From an uncultured Acidobacteriota bacterium (GTDB taxonomy: Bacteria > Acidobacteriota > JAAYUB01): 17,710 nucleotides of DNA. Location: NCBI GenBank assembly GCA_937925645.1, contig CALAMB010000004.1, forward strand, positions 1 to 17,710, given 5' to 3'. Of this stretch, positions 6,295-14,800 are shown one piece after another. The position numbers and the translations under genes are program-made. The notes beneath the pieces were generated by a model. It did not search any database. It was not told where the DNA came from and worked only from the letters and a program-made list of their open reading frames with translations. Position 1 is the stretch's first letter. Every line of letters begins with the position of its first letter.

Positions 6295-7484
6295 GACGTC
6301 ATGACGCATGGCGAAGCTTCCGGCCGGGGGGCGGCGGGGGCGCGGTCCGCGCCGGCGACGCAGCGAACGATGAGGGCGAGTTCCTCCACATCCACCGCGC
6401 GACCGCCCTGACCGGCGATCTTGACGGCGGCGAGCACCTCCCGGGCCAGATCGTCGTCCGCGGCCACGCCGATCCGGTCCAGGCCGTGGCGCACCGCGGC
6501 CAGCCCCGACATGTGGCCGAGGGCCACCTCGGCCCGCCGGCCTACCAACTCCGGCGACAGACTGGCGTAATGGCCGTTGTGGACCAGGGCGGCCCGGACG
6601 TGGCCGCCGGCGCAATGGGTGAAGGCGTAGCGACCGGTCACGGGAAAATGCGCCGGCACCGGCCGCCGGGCGGCGCGGCTCACCAGGCGGTAGAGGGCCG
6701 GCAGCCGGGTCAAATCCCAGCGGCCGTCGCCGCCGAAGTCACCGGCCAGCACCGCCAGGAGCTGGCCCAGGTCCACGATGCCGGCCCGCTCGCCCAGGCC
6801 CAGCACCGAGGCGTCGACGATGTCGGCGCCGGCGCGGACACCGTCCAGGGCGTTGGCCAGAGCGAGGCCGCGGTCGTTGTGGCAATGGACGGCGATGAGC
6901 GGGTGGGCGTCCCGCGCCGCCAGGCCGTCGCGGACGCGGCGGACCATGTCGTGCATGTTGCGGGGCGTGCCCGGCACCAGGCAGCCGGTGGTGTCGGCGA
7001 TGCTGACGATGTCGGCGCCGGCGCGCACCGCCTCGGCGGCCGCGATGACGACGTGGCGCAGGGGGCTGCGCACCGCGTCCTCGGGGGTGAACCGGATGAG
7101 CAGGCCGGGCCGCTGCGCGCGGGCCCGCGCCACCGCGGCGGCGATGCGGTCGACGGCCTGGACTAGCGTGAGCCCCTGGTCCGCCAGCCGCGCGGGGGCG
7201 ACGCAGAGATAGATGCCGAGAAAATCGACGCCGCACGCCAGCGCCTCGTCGACGTCGCCGGCCAGGGCCCGGGCGTGGGCGCCGATCCGGACCGGCAGGC
7301 CGGCGCCGGCCAGCTGGGTCACCGACCGGCGGATCTCGGGGGTGACCACTGGATGGCCGGCCTCGATAATGTCCACGCCCACGGCGGCCAGGGCCTCGGC
7401 CACCGCCAGGCGCACGTGCGCGGGAAAGACGACACCGGGTGACTGCTCTCCCTCCCGCAGCGTGGAGTCCAGTATGCGAACCAT
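6282..7484 (-). CDS. homocitrate synthase / 2-isopropylmalate synthase family acyltransferase (DRE-TIM metallolyase)
   Basis: The product is 400 aa, with GGGGAGG 5 nt before ATG. Family signatures run in order: D6-S-T-L-R10-E-G-E-Q-S-P-G at the N-terminus (metal and substrate-binding DxTLRE), IEAGHPVVTPEIRR (40-53), H200-C-H202-N203 (metal HxHN), GLGERAGI (229-236), and the C-terminal subdomain with T289-H-C-A-G-G-H295 and ELVGRR. These enzymes condense acetyl-CoA with a 2-oxoacid. The IEAGHP/AHARAL pattern is closest to LysS/NifV-type homocitrate synthases. Two family blocks are altered: GERxGN reads GERAGI, and GKHSG reads G323-H-M-S-G. The substrate is therefore open. There is no long LeuA regulatory domain (length about 400, not 500 or more). 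A short coupled ORF precedes the gene, and it diverges from an ACT-domain gene. Its last residues (TSVDS) and stop lie in a repeat array. Confidence 0.85.
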   Translation of the reverse strand: MVRILDSTLREGEQSPGVVFPAHVRLAVAEALAAVGVDIIEAGHPVVTPEIRRSVTQLAGAGLPVRIGAHARALAGDVDEALACGVDFLGIYLCVAPARLADQGLTLVQAVDRIAAAVARARAQRPGLLIRFTPEDAVRSPLRHVVIAAAEAVRAGADIVSIADTTGCLVPGTPRNMHDMVRRVRDGLAARDAHPLIAVHCHNDRGLALANALDGVRAGADIVDASVLGLGERAGIVDLGQLLAVLAGDFGGDGRWDLTRLPALYRLVSRAARRPVPAHFPVTGRYAFTHCAGGHVRAALVHNGHYASLSPELVGRRAEVALGHMSGLAAVRHGLDRIGVAADDDLAREVLAAVKIAGQGGRAVDVEELALIVRCVAGADRAPAAPRPEASPCVMTSVDS

Positions 7485-7486
7485 TG

Positions 7487-7546
7487 CTACCTCCCCGCCG
7501 GCGCCGCCGCGGCGAGCCGGCTGTGAAACAGGTGAACGTTGAGCAT
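7487..7546 (-). CDS. possible 19-residue leader peptide (uORF) of the synthase gene
   Basis: An ATG at 7546 with a strong Shine-Dalgarno (GGGAGG, 6 nt spacing) opens a frame encoding MLNVHLFHSRLAAAAPAGR. It ends in TAG only 2 nt before the synthase ATG. Its last codons, GGG-AGG-TAG, are themselves the ribosome site of the synthase, so translation of the two is likely coupled. It has three Leu and two His but no run of one codon, which makes classical attenuation less obvious. The alternative is chance: an SD plus a short GC-rich frame can arise in high-GC DNA. Confidence 0.4.
   Translation of the reverse strand: MLNVHLFHSRLAAAAPAGR
7498..7520 (-). promoter_or_regulatory. GC hairpin that may gate the synthase ribosome site
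   Basis: In the minus-strand RNA, CCGG, a 2-nt bulge and CGCCG pair with CGGCG and CCGG around a CGG loop. The hairpin ends one nucleotide before GGGGAGG, the Shine-Dalgarno of the synthase. A ribosome reading the short upstream ORF would melt it. Confidence 0.35.
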
Positions 7547-7609
7547 GGACAACCTCCCGTCGCGAAGCTGGGGGCCAGTGTAGGATGGGAAAAATGAGAA
7601 ATAAAATTT

Positions 7610-7648
7610 TTGATTAGATTTGACTAAAATACTATATAGTGTTAAATA
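7610..7648 (+). promoter_or_regulatory. overlapping promoters of the ACT-domain gene
   Basis: Two -35/-10 pairs with 17-bp spacers fit. One is TTGATT (7610-7615) with TATATA (7633-7638). The other is TTGACT (7620-7625) with TAAATA (7643-7648). The second leaves exactly 6 nt before the ATG, so its transcript would begin at or next to the start codon. No Shine-Dalgarno is visible, in agreement with a leaderless or very short-leader mRNA. Confidence 0.5.
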
Positions 7649-7654
7649 TTTAAC
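7631..7654. promoter_or_regulatory. two abutting perfect palindromes, likely operator
   Basis: ACTATATAGT (7631-7640) and GTTAAATATTTAAC (7641-7654) are both perfect inverted repeats. They touch end to end, cover both candidate -10 boxes and stop at the ATG. A repressor bound here would block transcription, which fits autoregulation or control of the divergent pair. Confidence 0.5.
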
Positions 7655-8311
7655 ATGATCCCGATCGCCGCTGTCGTGGAACGCATCGTCCGGGAATCGC
7701 CGCTCCTGAGCGAGGGGCTGGCGCAGGGGATCCTGAACCTGTCGGCGGTGGCCCGCGCCATCGGGCCGCAGGTGGCGGCGGAATCCCTCAAGCCGGCGGG
7801 CGAGGGGGCCATCGTCATGGCGCTCAAACGGCTGGCGCCCCGCCTGGCCGGGCCGCCGGCGGACGCCAAGGGGATCCTGCGCCAGATCCGCGACATCACC
7901 GTGCGCTCCAACATCGCCGAGTTCACCTACCTCAACTCGCCGGGCATCGCCGGCTGCCTCCAGCGCCTGCTCCGCGAGACGGCCCGCGGCGGCGACGCCT
8001 TCCTCGCGGTCACCCAGGGGGTGCACGAGGTGACGGTGCTCGCGGCCGGCGGCCTGGAGAAGCGGGTGGAGGCGGTCTTCGAGGGGGAACGGCGCGTGTC
8101 GCGCCTGGCGGGCCTGGCCGCGGTGGGGATCCGCTACACGCCCAAGGTGGTGGGGATGCCGGGCGTTTACTACGCCATCCTCAAGCAGCTCTTGTGGGCC
8201 GGGATCAACGTGGTGGAAGTGGTGTCCACCTACACCGAGCTGACGCTCATTCTGGAGAAGCGTCACGTGGACCGGGCGTTCACGGTGCTGAAGCGATTCC
8301 TGTGGCCGTAG
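7655..8311 (+). CDS. ACT-domain protein with N-terminal helical domain, probable amino-acid-responsive regulator
   Basis: The product is 218 aa from the ATG at 7655. Residues about 1-62 are helical (SPLLSEGLAQGILNLSAVAR, then a GAIVMALKRL helix) and resemble the N-terminal domain of small ACT-domain proteins that I recall from several bacterial and archaeal genomes. Residues about 78-160 look like a first ACT-like fold. Residues 163-216 are a clear ACT domain (V166-G-M-P-G170-VYYAI, GINVVEVVSTYTELTLIL). ACT domains bind amino acids and control enzymes or transcription. The gene is divergent from a homocitrate/isopropylmalate-synthase-family gene and sits directly on a palindromic promoter, so sensing the end product of that pathway is a reasonable inference. 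A DNA-binding motif is not certain; the N-terminal helices are only a candidate. Confidence 0.7.
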   Translation: MIPIAAVVERIVRESPLLSEGLAQGILNLSAVARAIGPQVAAESLKPAGEGAIVMALKRLAPRLAGPPADAKGILRQIRDITVRSNIAEFTYLNSPGIAGCLQRLLRETARGGDAFLAVTQGVHEVTVLAAGGLEKRVEAVFEGERRVSRLAGLAAVGIRYTPKVVGMPGVYYAILKQLLWAGINVVEVVSTYTELTLILEKRHVDRAFTVLKRFLWP

Positions 8312-8345
8312 GGGAGAATGCGGCGGCCGGATCCGTCCGGGGATT

Positions 8346-8412
8346 GTTTAAAGGTTTGAAGGTTGGAATGTTAAAAGGTTCTACAAAACCTTCAAACCTT
8401 CAAACCTTCAAA
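8346..8412. repeat. octamer array with central inversion, hairpin-forming, between convergent genes
   Basis: From 8346, four steps of GTTTGAAG-like octamers run to 8377. After a short break, three exact copies of CCTTCAAA (8389-8412) follow, which are the same unit on the opposite strand in permuted register. The two halves can pair into a long A/U-rich stem with a loop near 8381-8386. The array sits between the stops of the ACT-domain gene and the DUF3052-like gene, so it may end transcription from both sides. It is the same style of element as the 6007-6294 arrays but with a different unit. Confidence 0.75.
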
Positions 8413-8434
8413 CACCCCTTGAAGTGCTCGGCTC

Positions 8435-8896
8435 TCACTTCCCCTCGCCCAGCCGCCGCAGGCCGTCGGCGCTCATGCGGCGGGACGCGTCGCGCCGCAG
8501 GGTCCGGATCGCGCCCGCCTGCCGGAACCGGAGCGCCGACCAGTCGGCGTCGATGGCCACCTGCCGGACCGCCTCGAAGTCGAGGTCGCCCAGCGGCTGC
8601 CAGCCGGCGTCGCGGGAAATGTCCGAGGCGTAGGTCCTGGATGTTTGCTTCGGGTAGGCGAACCACAGCACCGCGTCGGGGCCGAGGACGGCGGCCACGG
8701 ACGGGGCCAGCGCGGCCACCTCGGCGCAGGCGGTGACGAACACGAGGGCAAAGGAGTACGCCGTGCCGCCCGTCGGACGATGGTCCATCCGGGCGGGGGC
8801 CAGGTGAGCCAGCAGCGGGCGGAAGCTTGCCGGCGGGTTCAACACCAGCACCGGCGAATGGGCCTTGTAGTTGAGCTTGGTCCAGACGGGATCCAT
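8435..8896 (-). CDS. DUF3052-like small protein of unknown function
   Basis: The product is 153 aa, with GGAGG 7 nt before ATG. The pattern LNYKAHSPVLVLNPP near the start, then VLWFAYPKQTS, SDISRDAGW and finally DADWSALRFRQ, resembles DUF3052-type proteins (actinobacterial relatives such as Rv2239c), from memory and not by search. The fold appears alpha/beta, Rossmann-like, and cytoplasmic; there is no signal peptide and no membrane helix. No catalytic motif is evident. It follows the amino acid permease by 49 nt on the same strand and may be co-transcribed with it. Function is unknown. Confidence 0.65.
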   Translation of the reverse strand: MDPVWTKLNYKAHSPVLVLNPPASFRPLLAHLAPARMDHRPTGGTAYSFALVFVTACAEVAALAPSVAAVLGPDAVLWFAYPKQTSRTYASDISRDAGWQPLGDLDFEAVRQVAIDADWSALRFRQAGAIRTLRRDASRRMSADGLRRLGEGK

Positions 8897-8945
8897 GTGC
8901 GGACCTCCCGGCGCGGTGGCGCGGACGCCCGGTCCGTGGCCGCGC

Positions 8946-10373
8946 CTACTTCTGTTCCGGCGCCGCCGCGGCGGCCGCCCGGCTCAGGCGGCTGGAGCGG
9001 AAGCTGTACAGGAAGTAGATCAGCAGGCCGACGGCCATCCAGCCCAGAAACCGCCACCAGGTGACCAGCGGCAGACTGAACATGAGATAGGTGCACAGGG
9101 CGATGCCCAGCGCCGGCAGCACCGGGAAGAGCGGCACGCGGAAGGGGCGGGGCAGGTCCTGGCGGGTGTAGCGCAGCACGAGCACGCCGGCGCAGACGAT
9201 GATGAACGCGAACAGCGTCCCGATGGAGCAGAGCTCCGACGACACGTCGATGGGTGTCAGCGCCGCGAACACGGCCACGATGCCGCCGGTGACCAGGGTG
9301 GTCACCCACGGGGTCTTGAACCGCTGGTGGACGGTGGACAGGAACGGCGGCAGCAGTCCGTCCCGCGACATGGCGAACAGGATGCGCGGCTGGCCCATGA
9401 GCAGCACCAGCAGCACACTGGTGATGCCGGCGATGGCACCCACGCTCACCAGGGCGCTGGCCCACGGCATGTCCAGGCGGTTCAGCACCAGCGCCACGGG
9501 GTCGGCCACGCCCAGGTCCTGGTATGGGACCACGCCGGTCATGATGGCGGAGACGGCCATGTACAGGATCGTGGCGACGGCCAGGGAGCCCATGATGCCG
9601 ATGGGCATGTCCCGCTGGGGATTGATCGCCTCCTCGGCGGTGGTGCTCACGGCGTCGAACCCCACGAAGGCCAGGAACACGATGGCGGCGGCAGTCATCA
9701 CGCCGGTGAATCCGAACGGCATGAACGGGCTCCACTTGGCCGGGTCCACGTGCCAGACGGTGAGCAGGATGAAGAAGAGGATGACGGCGATCTTCAGGAT
9801 GACGATGAACAGATTGACCCGGGAGCTTTCCCTGATGCCGCGGATCAGCAGGACGGTCAGCAGCAGCACGATGGCCACCGCCGGGAGGTTGAAGATACCG
9901 GGCGTCTTGTCCCAAGGGGAAGCGGTGTATGCCGCCGGCAGGTGGATGCCCGCGCCGGTGCTCAGCATGTTCACGAAGTAGGCGCTCCAGCCGGTGGAGA
10001 CCAGGATCGCCGCCACCATGTATTCCAGGATCAGGTCCCAGCCGATGATCCAGGCGAAGATCTCGCCCAGGGTGGCGTAGCCGTAGGTGTAGGCGCTTCC
10101 GGCCACGGGGATCATGGCGGCCAGCTCGGCGTAGCACAGGGCGCTGCAGGCGCAGGCGGCCGCCGCAATGGCGAACGAGAGGATGATGCCCGGGCCGGCG
10201 TTGTGGGCGGCCTGGACGCCCGGAAGCACGAAAATCCCCACCCCGATGATGCAGCCGATGCCGATGGCGACGAGGTCGACGGCGCGGAGCGACTTCTTGA
10301 GACTGTGTTGTTCGTCCTGGGTGTCCGCCAGCAGTGTCTGGACGGGCTTGGTTCGCAGCAGCTTGTGGCTCAT
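8946..10373 (-). CDS. APC-superfamily amino acid permease (cationic amino acid transporter type)
   Basis: The product is 475 aa; the ATG is preceded by GGGAG at 7 nt. The N-terminal cytoplasmic stretch is followed by GIGCIIGVGIFVLPG (helix 1, with the broken-helix GxG of APC transporters) and VAGSAYTYGYATLGE (loop before helix 3). About 12-13 transmembrane helices follow across the full length, then a short Ala-rich tail. This matches the CAT group (TC 2.A.3.3) of the APC superfamily: inner-membrane uptake or exchange of amino acids driven by ions or by exchange. The substrate cannot be read from sequence. It has its own -10-like box upstream and a small DUF3052-like gene downstream. Confidence 0.88.
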   Translation of the reverse strand: MSHKLLRTKPVQTLLADTQDEQHSLKKSLRAVDLVAIGIGCIIGVGIFVLPGVQAAHNAGPGIILSFAIAAAACACSALCYAELAAMIPVAGSAYTYGYATLGEIFAWIIGWDLILEYMVAAILVSTGWSAYFVNMLSTGAGIHLPAAYTASPWDKTPGIFNLPAVAIVLLLTVLLIRGIRESSRVNLFIVILKIAVILFFILLTVWHVDPAKWSPFMPFGFTGVMTAAAIVFLAFVGFDAVSTTAEEAINPQRDMPIGIMGSLAVATILYMAVSAIMTGVVPYQDLGVADPVALVLNRLDMPWASALVSVGAIAGITSVLLVLLMGQPRILFAMSRDGLLPPFLSTVHQRFKTPWVTTLVTGGIVAVFAALTPIDVSSELCSIGTLFAFIIVCAGVLVLRYTRQDLPRPFRVPLFPVLPALGIALCTYLMFSLPLVTWWRFLGWMAVGLLIYFLYSFRSSRLSRAAAAAAPEQK

Positions 10374-10407
10374 GACCGTTCTCCCGGTGACCGCGGTGTG
10401 TCCCGCT

Positions 10408-10413
10408 ATTGTA
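10408..10413 (-). promoter_or_regulatory. -10 box upstream of the amino acid permease
   Basis: TACAAT on the minus strand (10413-10408) lies 34 nt upstream of the permease ATG, consistent with a leader of about 28 nt. The -35 at 17 bp (TTCTGT) is poor, so the promoter may be weak or activator-dependent. Confidence 0.35.
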
Positions 10414-10460
10414 GCCGGGCGAACGGCAAAACAGAAGCCGGAATTGCGGCGCCGCCCCCG

Positions 10461-11690
10461 TCAGGCGCGCACGGGCGGCGCGGTGCGGACCAGGTAATTG
10501 ACAGCCGCCACGAACACGGGAGTTAGCACCAGGTTCAGGGCCAGGCCGAGCACCGCCACGGCCACGACGGGGCCGCCGATGCCGTAACTCAAGCTCAGGA
10601 GGATGATCCCGGCGCCCACCTCGCCGCGGGGGCACATGCCGACGGCCACCGCCAGGCGTTCCCGCCAGTGCGCCTCCCGCCGGTAGCAGAAGGACGGGAA
10701 GAGCTTGCCGATGTTGATGAGCAGCGTCAGCACCAGCACGTGCACCGCCAGAAGGCCGAACGACAGGGGCGGCTGGGCGGCGGTCACGGTGGCCGCCTTC
10801 CCGCCGGCGCCAGCGCGGCGGGGCCGATGAACACGGGCATGCTCAGTCCCACGAGCACCATGAAGACGGCGGAGACGATGGTGGACACGCGCTGCTCCAC
10901 TGGCGACTCGGGACCTTCCTGGTGACCCTCGCGGGTGTCGTCACAATGCGGGTCGCACCCGGCGGGACGCCGCATGACGCAGCCCAGCACGAACGCCGGC
11001 AGCAGCACCTCGATGTGCACCGGGACGTTGTCGTCGATGAGCCGGCTGAACCGGTAGATGAACTCGCTCGCGCCGGCGATGGCCAGCGCGTACCCCAGCA
11101 TCCACGGCCAGCTCACCGGCAGGGCGATCCGGTGCAGCCACCGCCAGCCCGCAAACAGCAGGACGGCCATCACCACCACGATGAACCCGAGCTGCCAGGC
11201 CAGGCCGATCATCAGCATCTTGAGCGGGATCATGAGCAGGACCGTGTCCAGATCGTCAAAGATGGCCAGGATACGGGTTTTGCGGAAGGTCCAGGTGGCC
11301 GAGAGTCCCGCCGCGGCCATCATGGAAAACAAAATGCCCCTGGCGGTGGGAGCGGCGAACCGGCCGGCCAGAATGAGCTCCTTCCACGTCGTCCAGTTGC
11401 CCCACTCGGCGGCGGGCAGCAGGAGATACATGAAATAGATCGTGGCGAAAATCCAGGGAATGCGGCGGTGGTCATGGCCACACCGTAGTCCTTACCGAGT
11501 GAACGCACCTGGCTCTGGTCCAGCTCGAACTCTTAGCCCACGTGGATCATGTGAAGGCCAATCCCAACATGGTGAGAAACAGAACGGTCTCGGCGACGGC
11601 GGCGTACGCCGGGCCCAGCCAGGCGGGGAGCAACTGGGAGCCCAGCAGGCCCGCCACCAGGAGAGCGGAGAAGAGGGTGATCTTTTTCAT
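10461..11690 (-). pseudogene. broken cation:proton antiporter (KefB/CPA2-like)
   Basis: The start is intact: AAGGAG lies 8 nt before the ATG at 11690, and the product begins MKKITLFSALLVAG. The antiporter then continues through three frames. A one-base loss near 11550-11552 cuts after LGLAF. In the next frame MIHVG is followed by TAA (11535-11533) where relatives would have an aromatic residue, and EFELDQSQVRS continues after it. A second one-base loss near 11456-11458 lies before WIFATIYFMYLLLP. A third, in a G-run near 10799-10803, separates VGLSMPVFIGP from the last block, which ends at 10461 and contains RGEVGAGI. Joined, the pieces would make about 410 aa with some 12 helices, the usual size of a Na+/H+ exchanger (PF00999). 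Three deletions plus one nonsense codon argue for a real pseudogene; long-read homopolymer errors could explain some but not the TAA. Confidence 0.8.
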
Positions 11691-11718
11691 CGATCCGGCT
11701 CCTTCGCGGGTCTCGGAT

Positions 11719-11741
11719 GCCTGGGAATGCATCAGCCAGGC
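11719..11741. other. small inverted repeat upstream of the antiporter remnant
   Basis: GCCTGG (11719-11724) pairs with CCAGGC (11736-11741) across an 11-nt loop, in the 131-bp gap between the kinase stop and the antiporter start. It may be a weak terminator of the kinase gene or an operator remnant. No T-tract is present. Confidence 0.25.
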
Positions 11742-11821
11742 TGCCGCAATTTGGATGCGGACGAACACTCGAACGATCCGCCAAGCCGGCCGGGCGGCGT
11801 GGCGCCGGCCCGATGATCCAC

Positions 11822-14800
11822 TCAACGGCCCGCAGGCCGCAGCACCAGCTCGAAGCCGTCGAGGGCGACGCCGGCAGCCGCTTCGGCCGCGTGGAGCTGC
11901 AGCCGGGGCGGCGCGTCGAGTGGGGAGAAATCGAGCGGATAGACGCGGGCGGTCTCCACGTCGCCCACCACCAGCGCTCCGCTGTCGGGAGTGAAGGCGA
12001 TGCCCATGACGCTCTGGCGGCTGCCGATCACCACTTCGGGAATCTCGCCGTCCAACGACCAGATCGCGACGCTGCCGTCGTTGCCGGCAGCGGCCAGGCG
12101 GCGCGAATCGGGCGTAAACGCCACGCGCAGCACGCCGTCGCTCTGCCAGGCAAGGTTGCGGACCACCCGCCGGGACGGCACGTCGACCAGCACCAGCCGG
12201 TCAGCGAAATCGGCCGCTGCCAGCCAGCGGCCGTCAGGCGAAAAATCTACGGCGAAGAGATCGGCTGTGCTCGCGGCGATCCGCTGGATAGAAACGCCGC
12301 GGCGGGCATCCCACAGGTCCAGCGCGCCCTTGTTGCTGGCGGTGGCGATCAGGCGGCCGTCGGGGGAATAGGCCAGTCCGCGGACCGGCCCGCTCTTCGG
12401 CTCCAGGGTCCGTAGCAACCGGCCCGTGGCGGGATCCCAGATCCGGACCGTCCAATCGCTGCTGGCGGAAACCAATTCTGTGCCGTCTGGCGAAAAGGCC
12501 AGCTTCTGAACCAGCGACTTGTGCGCCAGCCAGAAACGCTCCAACCGGCCGGACGCCGGGTTCCAGATCCGGATGTGCCCGTCGTAGCCGGCGGCGGCCA
12601 GTCGCGTGCCGTCGGGCGAGAACAGGGCATCGGCGATGATGTCCCGGCTGGCGGACAGTGTCTGGAGCAGCTGGCCGGAGCCGGCGTCGAAAATCCGGAC
12701 CGCGCCGTCGGTGCCGGCGACGGCGATCGTTCCTCCGTCGGGTGACAGGGTCACGGACCAGATGTAGTCCTGGCCGGCGGCGGTGTAGGCGGGTTGGGCC
12801 GTCCGCACCGCCCAGGTCTGCAAACGGCCGTCCTCGCCGAAAGTCAGCAACTCCCGGCCGCTGGGCGTGAAGGCCGTGTCCCAGACGGCTTGGGAGTGCC
12901 CGGACACCTGCAACAGGGGGGTGCCCGATCGGGCGTCCCACAGGCTGGTGGTCGCGTCCCACGTACCGGCGGCCAGCGTGCGGCCGTCGGGTGAAAATGC
13001 CACGGTGAGCACCTCGTCGGCGAAGTCCTCGCCGGTGAAGAGCAACCGTCCGGTGCCGGCGGCCCAGATCTTGAGGGTCTTGTCGGAGCTGACGGACGCC
13101 ACGCGCGTGCCGTCGGGTGACAAGGCGACGCCGCGCACCACGCCCTGGTGGCCGCGCAATACTCGTTCGGGGCGGCCGCCGGGCAGCGACCAGAGGCGGA
13201 CGGTGCGGTCCCGGCCTGCTGAAGCCAGCCGGCGGCCGTCGGCGGAAACGGCCAGGCACAACACCGGTGCGCCGTGGCCGGTGAGAGCCCGGCGCCGGAG
13301 TCCCGTGGCGGCGTCCCAAACGCCGACGGCTCCCGAGGCCTCGGCGGTGAAGAACGAACGGCCGTCCGCCGCGTACGCGAGATCGAAGATGGTCCCCGGC
13401 GGGCCGGTCTGATCCAATACGCCTTCGCCCGAAACCGGATCCCAGGCGTGGATTTCGCCCGATATGCCGGCGGCGATCAGCCGTCGGCCGTCCGGCGAGA
13501 AGGCGAGGCTCCGGGGACCCCGGTGGAATCCGCGCAGGGTGTGCACGAGGCGGCCGTCGGCGACGGCCCAGATTCGGACGGCCAGGTCATCGCCCAAGGC
13601 GGCCACCAGGCGGCCGTCCGGCGAAACGGTTCCGGACAGCAGCGGCGTGCCGGCGTCGATTGCCCGCCGGTGCTCCAACTGTGCTCCCGTCCACGCTTGA
13701 AACACGCGAGACTTTGCCATGACCCGCAGGCGGACGCTGTTGGGATGTGACCGTTCGAACGCATCGGCGGCGAACGGTCCGTTCGGATTGGCCGGATTGT
13801 GCAGGGCCGAGGCGGCGGCAAACACCCGGGCCGCCAGGAACCGCCGCTCCTGGAGCAGCCGGGTGGCTTTTTCGTTGAAGCCCTGGGCGATGTGGTAGTT
13901 GGCCAGCAGGTGCTCCTGGTGCTCCCGGGCCCGGGCCTCGCGCAGGCTGGCGTTGGCCATGCCGAGCAGGACCAGCGCCACCAGGATCACGCCGAGGATC
14001 ACGCCGGCGGCGATGATGGCCGGCTTGTTCTTGGCGGCGAAGCGGCGGAGGTGCTGCCAGGAGGTGTATTCGTGGGCGATGACGCGGGCGCCGCTCTGAA
14101 AGGCCTGGATTTCCCGCGCCAGCTCCTGCGCCGAAGCGTATCGGTCGGCGGGGTCGCGCTGGAGCGCCTTGAGGCCGATCGATTCCAGCTCGGCCGGGAC
14201 GGACGGCTCAAGCTGACGCGGCGGGGTGAACCGGCCCTGCATCACGGCGAAGATGACCTGGATGGGCGATTCGCCGCCGAAAAGCCGGCGGCCGGTGAGG
14301 ATCTCGTAGAGTACCGCGCCCAGGGCCCAGACATCGGAACGCTCGTCGAGCCGGTCGAGATGGCCCTGGGCCTGCTCCGGCGACATGTAGTAGGGGGTGC
14401 CCACCACGGCGCCGTCCAGCGTGATGCCGTCGCGGCCGTCCTGCAGGGCCTGCATGTCCCGCGACAGCTCGCCGCGGTGGATGTCCTTCTTGCCCTTCAC
14501 CTTGGCCAAGCCCCAGTCCAGCACCACCGTTTCGCCGAATTCGCCCAGCATGACATTGTCGGGCTTGATGTCGCGGTGGATCACGCCGCGGCTGTGGGCG
14601 TAGGCGATCGCCTGGCAGAGGTCGGTGAAGTGGGACAGCAGGTGGAGTCGGTCGGCCAGCGAGTCGCACGCCTGCAGCGCCTGGGTCAGGGTGCGGCCGC
14701 GGACCCGTTTCATCGTGTAGTACAGGGTGCCGTCCGGGCGGATGCCCAGCTCATAGACCGGCACGATGCTGGGGTGCTCCAGTTGGCCGGTGACCCGCGC

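Noticed and set aside
8839..10635. About 600-codon minus-strand frame over the permease region
   Set aside because: It is out of frame with the clear APC permease, and its product is a low-complexity Arg/Pro/Gly/His string typical of a shadow frame.
11533..11535. Recoded stop codon in the antiporter
   Set aside because: The codon is TAA, not TGA, and the gene also has three frameshifts; decay is simpler.
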